Source of the DNA: Xiphophorus maculatus
Lineage: Eukaryota > Chordata > Actinopteri > Cyprinodontiformes > Poeciliidae
NCBI RefSeq assembly: GCF_002775205.1
Contig: NC_036456.1
Location: 20,733,968 to 20,797,967 of the forward strand
Direction of reading: 5' to 3'
Length of the DNA stretch: 64,000 nucleotides
In this document: one piece after another, positions 41,459-52,200 of the stretch
How the letters are laid out: every line of letters starts with the position of its first letter
Position numbering within the stretch: the stretch's first letter is position 1
The notes under the pieces: model-generated
The model's input: the letters and a program-made list of their open reading frames with translations, nothing else
The model's database searches: none
What the model was told of the DNA's origin: nothing
Made by a program: the position numbers and the translations under genes

Positions 41459-44400
41459 ATGCAGCTCTTCCTCCTCCTCCTCTTCCTCCTGCTGCACGGA
41501 GCCATGGCCGCCTCGGTGCCTGGCTGCCACGGCGACAGAGACAAGGACCACCGGCCGAGGGAGAACTGCAGCCGCTCCGGGTTCAGCCACATCCCAGCAG
41601 GACTGGACCAGGAGACTCAGGTACCACGACCCGATTCTGTCTCAGAACATCTGGACATGCTAACATCTCAGGACAAACATCTGGACAAACATCTGGCTGG
41701 AACCTGACCTTGAACGTTGCCGTTTCTTCTCCAGGTCTTGTTGTTTCCATCCAACCTGTTCTCCAGCCTGTCCTGGAGCTCCTTCCAGGTGTTTCCAGGC
41801 CTGTATGAGCTGGACCTCACAGCCAACCAGGTCTGTGCTGCTGGTCAATGTCGCTGAGCGTGTTAAGATGTGTGTGTGTGTGTGTGTGGCCTTCCAGGTG
41901 AATGTGGCATATTAAGGTGTGTGTGTCTGTCTGTCGGTGTGTGTGGCCCTTATTAAAAAAGAGGATCATTTAATGCTAGCTTTGGACAAAACGTTTGGCT
42001 CCTTCTTCCTCTTTTAATTTTGCCCGGGATCGGCGAGTGACGCTCTCCGTGGGCAACGTGCAGCGACCGCGTGCTGGTAAAACGAAACAACAACAAAGCG
42101 TGTTGACGTCACAGATCACAGAGTTTAATCTCATACAAAGCAATCGACAACAAAGCTGCAGAGGAACAGAAATATGCATTTTTCATAAGAATAAAGACAC
42201 ACAAGGGGGAAGACAGACAAACACAAAACAAATACAAAAAGGCAAAAAATAGCGGCCGCTCTCTCTCTCTCTGCGTGCTCCGTGTACGTAATTTTTATAC
42301 CAAAATAGGTGTTTCCCTATTTAATTTATGCAGCCAAGGCGTTCCGTTCTTTGACCAATTAGAAACTCCCTCAGCACTCAGAGAACTTGGGAACGCCCCT
42401 CATTTCAGCTCCGATGTCTGGTTTTTATCTAAGTGAAAGGGCGGACCACTTCGTCTTGGGCCGTGCCAGGTACGGGGAGAGGCGCCAAAGAGTCTGTGAC
42501 TCCTATCGGAATGTAAATTTTATTGCTTTGTGTCTGTCAGCGGGGGAGGAAAAAAGGCCCTGCTTTGTCTGCTTTCCGCATCTCAGACGAGACTTGTTCC
42601 AAATAAGAGTATTGTATAGAACTGTTACACATGTCGTATATTGGCTATATTAAACACCAAAAAATAATCATTTTTCTTAACACCCTCCAGGTTCCGGCCG
42701 TGGCCCCCAGCTCCGCTCCGGTTCTGGCCGGCCTGGCCGTCCTCCGGCTGGGCTCCAACCGCCTGACGTTCCTCCCTGACGGCGCCTTCGCCGCCTGTCC
42801 CGCTCTGACCGAACTCTACCTGCAGAACAACTCCTTGGCGTCTCTGACCGACCGCAGCTTCTCCGGGCTCAGCGTGTTGGAGGTCAGCCTGTCGCCGTGG
42901 CGACGCCATCTGAGGGAGAGAGAGGATAATTAGAGCTAGAGATCTGGACGATGTCCCGATGGAAACTGAAAAGTGTGTCCGTCCTGCAGATCCTGGACCT
43001 GACGGCCAATCGCATCTCCATCCTTCCTGCTCTCATGCTCCACCCACTGACAGCCATAGAAACCCTCTACCTGGAGAACAACCAGGTGAGCATCTGGAGC
43101 CCAGCCATGCTATCACACCATGCTAACACATCATGCTAACACGTCATGCTAACACATCATGCTAACACATCATTCTAACACACCATGCTATCACACCATG
43201 CTAACACATCATGCTAACAGATCATGCTAACACAGCATGGTGTGTTACAGCACAGAATATTTCCAGAAAAACTTTGACTGAGCCGTTGGTAGAGGTTCTG
43301 ATGCTGATGAACTGTGAGGGTTAAAACCCAACAGCCCAACGTTTAGACCGATCCACTCAGCACCTTGAACTTAAACTGCAAAATAAAAATGGCCGATTCT
43401 CCAAACTGGTCAGCAGATCTGTGATGTAATAAATAAAATGTAACAATAAAGAAAAGTGAACAGAATGAAACATCTGACCAAACAGAAGATAACAGATCTT
43501 TGGTCCATCAGGACAGACTAGATTCAACGATTCTCCTCCAAGTGAAAAACTAAACGTGTTGAAGGTTTAAAGTTTTCCTGACGTCCCTAAAGGCTGCAGC
43601 TGCTGCCTGCTGCCTGCAGGGGGCAGCAGTGAGCTGACGTCTGGTCCTTGGTTGTCAGATCCAGGTGATGCCTGACGGCTGGTTCAGCCAGAAGGAGGAC
43701 GTGCCGTACCTCTACCTGTCCCTCAACCCCTGGGCCTGCTCCTGTTCCCTCGGTTACCTCCGCAGATACCTGGACGACTTTGAGCTCAACATCTACGTCA
43801 GAGACGGCGCAGAAATCAGGAACGGCGTGGACAGCGTGGTAAGACTTCCTCTCCTCACTGCTTCTTCTGGAATAACTCTGCTCTGATTGGATGAAACGTC
43901 CAGCATGTCGACTTCCTGGAGGAAACCCAACGTCACCGGGTCGGCTGAGCCCGGACGCTTCATGTTGCCACGGAGACGGTTTGTAAACACAGCCTTTATC
44001 CATCCAGGATCCACTGAGACACAGTTTACCCAGTTTACTGTACTGGGCTGAAGCCAGTAAAGCTGGGAGCTCCAGTCCAACAGGCTGAGATTAACTGGAT
44101 GGAGGTCAGGAGGAAAACCTGAGCGACGATCCACAGGCAGAACGTTTCTATTTATGATGAAATGAGATTTTTCACCAAAATGTGTCCAAATACAGAATTT
44201 AGAGAGGCCAGGTTCCACCGAGAGCAAAAGTAGAGCTGGAAATATTCCTCAAAAAACAGAAAAAAAACCTAAATATTCCTCAAAAAACAGAAAAAAAACT
44301 AAATATTCCTCAAAAAACAGAAAAAAAAACCTAAATATTCCTCAAAAAACAGAAAAAAACCTAAATATTCCTCAAAAAACAGAAAAAAACCTAAATATTC

Positions 44401-46254
44401 CTCAAAAAACAGAAAAAAACCTAAATATTCCTCAAAAAACAGAAAAAAAACTAAATATTCCTCAAAAAACTAAAAAACAATTAAATATGGAGTAAACAGG
44501 AAGTAGCAGTTGCTAGCTAACATCCAGCACACAGATAAATGTCACGGTTTCCCGTCTTTGATTCAGAGGTTTGGACTTTACATTTTTCAGTTTGGTGCCT
44601 CTGGTAAGGCACAGACCCACCAGTAGGTGGCAGTGTTTGCTACAGCAGAGCTTATTCAGCAAACGTGTTTCCATCTCCTCTTCAAGTCAGATGTTGCCGC
44701 TTCCATCAGCCGTTGCTTCAGAACGTTTTTATAAAAGCCGTAACAGTGAGGAGGATCTCTTCACCCAACGTAGACATACGTCACTCAGACGCTGCTGCTG
44801 CTTGGCTCATCTGGAAGCTAAACTCTAACATTTGTTCCCAGGTGTGCGATTCTCCGCGGCACCACCAGGGGAAACCTGTAGTGACTCTGGAAGAGTCCGA
44901 TCTCTGCTCAGCAGACGGAGAACCAGAACCGCCTAGAATGACCTCACTTCCTCCTGACCCGACGGCTCCAGCTGCTTCGGTCCAACCGTCCGGCCCAGAA
45001 CCTCCAGCTGCAACCTCTCCTCCTCAACCCACGACCCCTGACCTCATGACCACGTCTGCAGAGCGGGCCTCAGTCCGCCACAGAGTCACACGGTCCTGGT
45101 ACCGGACCTTCACCAGTCCGAAGCAACGCTCCCATCACTCCAGCTCAGAGACGCAAACAGGAAGTTCATCAGTTGGCTGGTTTAATCAGACCGCACACCC
45201 GACTACTGAAGTTCCTCTGGCTCCTGATGTTCCCTCAACTACAGATGTTCCCCTAAATACAGATGTTCCTCTGGTTCCTGATGTTCCTACCAGCAGGGGG
45301 CAGCATGTCAGCGTGGTTCCTGCCAGCAGGGGGCAGCATGTCAGCGTGGTTCCTGCCAGCAGGGGGCAGCATGTCAGCGTGGTTCCTGCCAGCAGGGGGC
45401 AGCATGTCAGCGTGGTTCCTGCCAGCAGGGGGCAGCATGTCAGCGTGGTTCCTGCCAGCAGGGCGGCGGTGTTGTGCGTCTGGCTGTCTGCAGGCTGTCT
45501 GCTGCTCTGCGCGGCGTCGGCGGCGTCGGTCCTGCTGACTCTGCTGAGGTTCTTCTTCTGCTACCAGAAGCTCTACAAGCCGCTGAGGCTAACGCTAGCA
45601 AGGAGGGCAAAGGCCATGGAGGGCGCGGCTCTGCTGAGGAAGGAGGAGCAGGCAGATGGAGGAGTGGTGGCGCTGTACCGCTCTCTGCTGTTTGTCCACA
45701 GAGAGGGAGGAGGCGCAGCGGGGAGGGAGGAGGGAGAAGGAGGACAGACGGTTACTCTGAAGCTAGCAGGAGACGGGACAGGAGGGGAGGACAGAGGAGT
45801 TTACAGGAGGAGCATGTACCGCCTGGTCAGCAGAGAGGAGGAGCTGGAGGGATGGAGGGAGGTGCTGGAGGAGTGCCGGGTCTCTGCAGAGGATGGAGGC
45901 AGGAAGAGAGGGAGCAGGAGGGAGGAGGCGGCAGGAGGAGCAGCAGCAGGAGCAGCAGGAGGAGGAGCAGGAGGAGGAGCAGGAGGAGTAGCAGCAGGAG
46001 GAGGAGCAGCAGGAGGAGGAGCAGGAGGAGCAGCAGGAGTCTCCAGGAAACGCTACAGCGTGATTCTGAGGGAGGAGCGGGAGGAGGCGGGGGGAGGGCG
46101 GGAGGAGCTGGACTGGGTGGTGGGAGGATGGGAGGCGGGCCGAGGAGCGGAGGAGGGGCCGAGGAGCAGCTGGGGGGAGTGGCTGGCTGGCTATTTACCC
46201 AGCATGCTGTGGGGCCTGGCTGCTCCTCCTGAGGAGGCGGCAGCAGCAAAGTGA
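41459..46254 (+). CDS. gp1ba: Leucine-rich-repeat membrane glycoprotein, probable platelet glycoprotein Ib alpha
   Basis: Six exons, 41459-41620, 41735-41830, 42691-42882, 42990-43085, 43659-43838, 44842-46254, all in phase, give 712 aa. Residues 1-18 are a signal peptide (MQLFLLLLFLLLHGAMA). An LRR N-cap follows, then leucine-rich repeats (LAVLRLGSNRLTFLPDGAF, LTELYLQNNSL, LDLTANRISILP, IETLYLENNQ). The LRR C-cap NPWACSCSLGYLRRYLDD..NIYV closely resembles the GPIb alpha C-cap. A Ser/Thr/Pro mucin-like stalk (about 265-450) contains five perfect 11-residue repeats. A membrane span covers about 450-477. The cytoplasmic tail of about 235 residues is longer than human (about 100), has a Gly/Ala run (about 602-642) and ends near SWGEWLAGYLPSMLWG. 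In mammals GPIb alpha binds von Willebrand factor; that role is assumed here. Human GP1BA coding sequence is a single exon, whereas this gene has five introns. Another LRR receptor is possible. A plus-strand AATAAA lies at 46810. Confidence 0.75.
41885..42690. other. Large gp1ba-like intron with possible retroelement insertion
   Basis: The 42 kb block differs in composition from neighbouring introns, with CpG-rich patches, a minus-strand TATAAAAA near 42290 and a minus-strand AATAAA near 42517. It could be a solo LTR, but I found no convincing TG..CA ends or target duplication. The gp1ba-like exon 3 acceptor follows at 42690. Confidence 0.3.
43100..43240. repeat. 13 bp minisatellite (ATGCTAACACATC)
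   Basis: About ten tandem copies with small changes in the intron after gp1ba-like exon 4. The rest of this intron to 43658 shows nothing recognisable. Confidence 0.85.
44236..44478. repeat. About 31 bp A-rich minisatellite (AAATATTCCTCAAAAAACAG)
   Basis: Roughly eight tandem copies with variable A-run length in the intron before the last gp1ba-like exon. Length differences fall in the homopolymer, so polymerase slippage is likely. Confidence 0.93.
45290..45461 (+). repeat. 33 bp coding minisatellite with CTCF-like motif
   Basis: Five near-identical 33 bp units, plus a truncated sixth, in the stalk-coding part of the gp1ba-like gene. Each encodes 11 residues (PASRGQHVSVV). Each contains CCAGCAGGGGGCAG (at 45290, 45323, 45356, 45389, 45422; the first unit begins ACCAGC), which fits the CTCF core consensus. 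Being a multiple of three, copy changes keep the frame. Confidence 0.95.
45918..46045 (+). repeat. GGAGGAGCA trinucleotide-type coding repeat
   Basis: A purine-rich (GGA/GCA) tract within the last gp1ba-like exon encodes a Gly/Ala run in the cytoplasmic tail. The antisense frame is poly-Leu/Pro and is not taken as a gene. Confidence 0.85.
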
Positions 46255-49200
46255 GGAGTCAGCGTTGGCCTCCTGTTGCTCTGCTGGTTTCTCTCCCAGT
46301 TAAAGTTGTTCTGATTATTTTAGCCACATTAGCAGATGAAGGCGCCATCAGGAGTCACACTAGGCCCACTGACCTCTGACCTTCAGTGACCTTCACCCTC
46401 CAGATTCTCTCTACGCCTCTATGCAGATGACGCCGTCTTTCGTTTCACTGAAAGCAGAAACTGTAGATGACCTGCAGGCTTCATGGACCAGTTATCATCA
46501 CCGCTTCCACTGAACCACAGCAATGCAGCGTTTACTGCCGGTTACCATGGAAACGGCCTGCACAAATTAAACCTCCACTGAAACCAAACCTGTTCTCCGT
46601 GTCTTCATTGAATGTGTCACTGAATGTTTTCAGCTCAAGGTCTAATGTTTTGTGACAGGAGTGGGTAGGACTTTGACTAGGCCACTTCAGACTGTGTTAG
46701 CATTAGAAGCTACATTTAGGCTAACATCCTCAGTGTTAATATGAATATTCAGTTGTTTAGACTTTCAACCAAATTCCTTCACCAAAATGTTAAGAATGTA
46801 TAAACATGTAATAAAACTAACATTTGTTCTTCCTGCTGAAATGATTTTAGTTTTTAATGTTCTTAAAATGTTTTTAGTGTTAAATATGAATAAGTTCATT
46901 ATAGTGGGTCTGTAACAGTGAGAGCTTCCTGTGGCCTTCAGTGCTGCCTCAGACTGGACCAGAGATTCACATCCAATCCTGGACCTGCTGCTGATACTCT
47001 GAACTGTTTTGTTGCTTAATAGATAAACTGATTGATACTTAAAACAGAAATTACTGATTGGGTTTTAAAGAGGGAATGAAAAACTGTGACTTTAAGTTCA
47101 GAACCAGATATTTTATCTTTGTGTAAATCTTCAGTAAACCTCTTGGTTCTGTTCAGAGTTTCTGCTTTTCTGTTTAACAAACATTGGATTAAAATTAACG
47201 ACTGAAAAGTGAGTTCAGTGGCGATAACCCTAAACATCAAAACCTCAACAAAATTAGAGTGAAAGTTGATTTAATCTGTTTGGTAAAATAAAAATGATCA
47301 GGAAATATTTATCTTACAAACTGACAGGATCCAGTTTCTGATCCTCCACACCAGCAGGTGGCGGTAAACATCGTCTGCTGTCGAACAACTAATCTGATCC
47401 AATCAGAGTCCAGCGCGTCCCGGTTCCGACAGAACTCCGAGGGGAAGAGGGAATCCCCCCTCCCCGACCTGTAGCTGGAAGCTCCGTCCAGTAAGTCCTA
47501 AGAGTCTTTTTAACAGACCTGGTTCCGACAGGCCGAGGTCAGAGCTGGAGCTGAGCAGCTTCGGTTCGGGAAGGTTCTGCTGCCGGTTTCCATGGTAACG
47601 GGTGAACTATTTCTCAGGTAGAGAAAGGTTCTGGTTCTGAACTTATTAATGCCTCTGGTCTGGTTGAGCTCATGTTCACTGTTAAACGTGTCTACAGCAT
47701 GACGTAGCCCGGAGGTGACGTCATGGTGCGTTCAGGTACATCAACTACGTGACTTAATCATTCGAGGCGCCATGATGGTCGTGTGACGTGAGCGACTGAA
47801 TTTTCCCAGGTTGTTTTTGTCTGTTTCTCTCCGGGTTTTCTAAAAGTTTATAACAGCTAGCTTACAAACCGAACCGAACCTTCTGCCTCCTGATGTGTTT
47901 ATCAAATTACAGACTTTTCCTGAATTCACACCACATCATTTATCTCTGACCTAAACGGCGTTTCCGCTTAAAACGGAGCAGCATTAAAAACCTATGAGAT
48001 GCTAACCAGTTTTTTTTTTAACTCTATGATGCTAACCAGTTTCTGTTGTACATGCTAGGCTACGTGACGGCGCGTCTCCTTGGTTACTAGTGGTTACTAA
48101 TGGTTACTAATGGCTACACGGTCCCTTCTCCTTAATGTTTAATTTGATATCTTTCTAATCATACTTACTTCCAGAGGATATGAACGTTAATCTTTCTACC
48201 GTGTAATAAGTTTCGTTTCTGAGGGCTGACGTCATTAGGTTTGACTGCTGCTGTCCGTGGCGGCCATCTTTCTTCATTAAAAGTTATAAAATAAAATGAC
48301 AAGTTTGGTTTCCATCGTGTGAGCATTTTTAAAGTGAAATCAACTAAATAATAGAACATCAGGTAACAGGTCTGTTTTTAGACAGGCTTTAAAGAGGCGC
48401 ATCGGTTGTTCTGACGTCATGGCGGAGTTCTGGGGAGCGTGACGTCACGGCCAAAGGGTCAATAAATGGTGGCTCGCAAAAGTAATCAGAATCAGTAAAT
48501 CAGTATTTCATTGGAATTTAATGTGAAAGAACAAAACAAAGTGGGAGTAGAAAGAAAAATATACGATTCAAAATATTTTACAAATATTTCCATCCACCAG
48601 GCTGTAGTTTGATAAGAAAAACGAGTTTATTAAATTATACTAAAGAAATAAAACCTGTAAAGGGAATTAGAAACCAAATTAGATTAATGAAAACCCAAAA
48701 ATAAGCAAAAGCCAAAACAACCCTAACAAAAACCCACCAAGACAATCAAACCAACCAAATGTGTTTCTGAGGAGGGAGAGGAAAGAGCCTCCTGTCTGCT
48801 GCAGCATGGCAGCTTTACTGCAGCTTTACTGCAGCTTTACTGCAGCAGTCAGGGCAAACAACAACACCCACAGAAAGCCTGCTGTGTCCAGAACCTGTAA
48901 GAGACGAAGGGCAGAGACCTGCTGGAGCCGCAACACAAATAAACTAAAGTTTTCAGCCCCCTTTTCTCTGAGGGCAACAAGTTGCCTTCATAAGTTGCCT
49001 GATGTGTGTGATCTAGTCTCAGTACAAATCCAGCTTCCAGATCGTCCATTTGGAGTGAAAGGTGGATTACAAGGTGTAAGTCACCTTGGTAAGAATAATG
49101 AATAAGTTTAGAGTTTAGTTAAGTTTTGCAAAAATCATATTTTTATGTCCTGATCCCTGAAAAGGTTTATCGTCTTTAGTAGCTAAAAGTTTAATGAACC

Positions 49201-49279
49201 TCATCAGCTGCTGTTTCTAACAAAGTGTTTCTCCAGAAACTTCAACTGAAGACCTGAGAGTTTATCAGGCAGGAGCAGA
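46255..49279. other. gp1ba-like 3' region and intergenic DNA
   Basis: Probable gp1ba 3' UTR with AATAAA at 46810. A short LINE-like shard LYADDAVF is at about 46415-46440. A CRE octamer TGACGTCA lies at 47716-47723. A possible GC-rich untranslated exon with donor CAG|TAAGTCC-like sequence is near 47490. No further coding gene was seen. Confidence 0.5.
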
Positions 49280-52200
49280 ATGAAGGAGGAGAACCAGGAG
49301 AACCTGGAGAACCAGGAGAACCAAGAGAACCTGGAGAACCTGGAGGACCAAGAAATTAAGACTGAGGTAAAGGTTGAGGAAACTGAGGAAGTTAAACTGG
49401 CTGAGAACCATGAGGACCACCAGGACCCAGAACCGGACCACCAGAACCCAGAACTGGACCACCAGGACCCAGAACCGGGTTGCCACACTCTGGACACCAC
49501 CCAGACCCAAACGTCTGTCTCCTCTGGTCTACAGGTCAGTGTTTGGGTGCAGATACCAATGATAGCAACGATAAAGAAAGAAAAATTACAGTAGAAAATA
49601 TTTTCTGTGATTTTTTGCATAAAAAGGAGAAAAACTTTGAGATTTTTAGGCTTAAAAGAAACAAATTGTTGTTCAACTAAAACTCTCCAGAAGTTTTAAT
49701 CCGTCCTAAAGAGCAGATTTTCTGTAAAGTCAAAGTTAGTCCTCATCAGCGGGCAGAAGAGAAGGTCTCTTGGCTCTCTAGTGCCACCATCCTGTGGATA
49801 ATGACAGTACACGTCTCTCTGGTTAAGTTTGTATTGGTGATTAGGTGAGGCCTGTGGGGCACTAAGACTTTTGCCCGTTTTGAGATACTTGCTGTGTAAA
49901 CTCACAGCAAGTATCTTTTGATATTTTTTTTTTAATACTTATTTTTTATTGAACATTTCTGAACACATACAGTGGAGAGGTATCAATACATTCAACTTCA
50001 TATACAATGTTGGACAGCCGTGTCCATATTTAGCTGGATACAACAATGGCATTCTCCTTGCGTCTGTAGTCGCTCCATTTTTCCCATTTAACAACAAACT
50101 TGTCCTCCTGCAATCTTAGTCTATATGTGATTTTCTCCATTATGAAAATCTCTTCCACAATGCTCAGCCACTGCTCCACTGCAGGAGGGTCTCGTCTATA
50201 CCATAATTTTGTTTTCCTTGATGCAGAAAGTAATATTTTTAACAGATATTCATCATCCTTTTGAATTACATCGTGTGTGAGGCATCCCAGGTAGAGTGTT
50301 TTACATGATCTGGGTATTCCATATCCCAATATGTTTAAGGCTAACATTATGCCAGTATGTAGTTAGCTTTTGACAAGACCAGAATATGTGTGTGTGGCCT
50401 ACATCAGTCTGGCCACAGAGTCTCCAGCATGGTTGTGAACTGGATACCATCCCGGACCTGATCTTTGGTGTTATAAAAAATCTAATCATGTTTTTCCAAT
50501 TAAATTCCCTCCACACACGGGAGCAGGTGGCCGTGCACTGCATCTTACAAATATTAAACCATCCCTCCTCGCTTATATGCTCCTTCAATTCGTCCTCCCA
50601 TTTTTCTTTGATGTACATAGTAGATGTCTTCCTGCCTGCCATCAGTCCCTGGTATAGTGCTGAAATAACCCACAATTTATTCCCCTCGTAGGCCTTATGA
50701 AATATCTCTATTGTTTTACTTACGTTGGTTTTTATCTCTTTCTCATAATAATCTTTTATTTGCAGGTATCTATACTGGTCTTGATCCTCCGGCTCATATT
50801 TTTCCTTTAAGCTATTAAAGCTCAGCAGATTGCCCTTTTCAGTTAATTTACATATTGCTGTGGCACCTTTATTTGCCCATTGTTTGAAGCCTGTATCATA
50901 AATACCTGGTTTAAACCTCGGATCCCAAGCAAACCAGCTCAAACTCCTTGTTTCTTTCTCTAAATTGTATTTATCAATTACTGTGTTCCATATTTCAATC
51001 GTAGTTTTAGTTATTGAATCTAGCTTATTGCTTAGTTTGCCTAAGAGTATTTTATGTGCTATTAAATTTTTAACTTCTATGTCTTTGTATCTTTTGATTT
51101 TATGTCAAATCCTGTTTGGACCTTCAGAACCGGTCCTCTTCATCAGGTTGTTGAGCCTGATTTAGGCTCTGATGCCAACAGAGGAGTTTACATTCACACC
51201 TCCCCAACCTAACTGGACCTTTTACAGCTGGGCTGCAGGATGAACCCTGACCTTTAGTTTTGGTTGTGAAGTTTCAGGAAATGTCTTGCACCCTGCTGTG
51301 CTGTCCCATCTGCCAGTCCTGCCTGTGGAAACATCTGAAGGATGTTCACCATGTGAAAAATGCGTCAAAGCCACAGCTGACCTGGTCGAGCGGTCGCACC
51401 GACATTCAGTCACATCCAGAGCCGACTGTAGATGAGAGGGGCGAAGAGTTGAACCGGGCAGCGACCGCCGAAGCCCCTCGGCTGGAGCAGAGGAGCGGGA
51501 CACGGCCAGGCTGCACTCAGCTCTTCAAGGCGTAAGCAGCTTCTCCTGGTGTGGAGAACCGCTGGAGGGGAAGGAGGTGGAACCTGACTGGCTGGGTGTT
51601 GTTTTGCTTTCAGAGTCAAGTCACGACTCAGAAAGCTGGAGTGGGACAAGAGCGTACTGGAGGCAAGAGTGGGTCAGCTGGAGCGGGTCCTGATGGGGGC
51701 GCGGCGCAGCGCTGCGGCCGACACGGCGGAGGAAGGCCGTCAGCCGGCGGGTGGACCGTCGGACCCGGGTGTTTCTGCAACGCAGCGCAAGAGGCGGAGG
51801 CAGCGGAGGCAGCGGGCACTGGGCGAGGCAGCGGCAGCGGACGGCGCCTCGTCGGGCCGTTCCTCCGGGACGCAGCCTGACCAAGGAGCAGGAACCACGG
51901 TGAGATCATCAGAACCACGGTGAGATCATCAGAACCACGGTGAGATCATCAGAACCTCACGTCTCTAATGGTGACCCTCTCCTCTGCTCACTCTGCTGCT
52001 CCTACAGTCTGACCTCACCAAGGTCGTCACAAAGACTCGGACGGAGAGGATCTCGTTCGAGGGCCAGAAGGTCGCGTCAACGTTGACCTCTACAGGAGAT
52101 CCCAGTCGGGCCCAGTGGATCTCTGAGACAGGAAGAGGACATCTGATGAAACGCCTCCGTCTGCCCAAGTCCATGAGTGAGTTTTCAGCCACGTTTCCTC

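Noticed and set aside
41950-42680. Solo LTR in gp1ba-like intron
   Set aside because: On the minus strand the AATAAA comes before the TATA box, opposite to LTR order, and no matching ends or duplication were found.
45474-46232. Second plus-strand frame of 252 codons rich in Arg/Gly/Ser
   Set aside because: Out of frame with the LRR exons; an overlapping frame kept open by purine-rich repeats.
45827-46249. Antisense poly-Leu/Pro frame of 140 codons
   Set aside because: Mirror of the GGAGGAGCA tract in the gp1ba-like exon; the sense frame carries the TM and family motifs.
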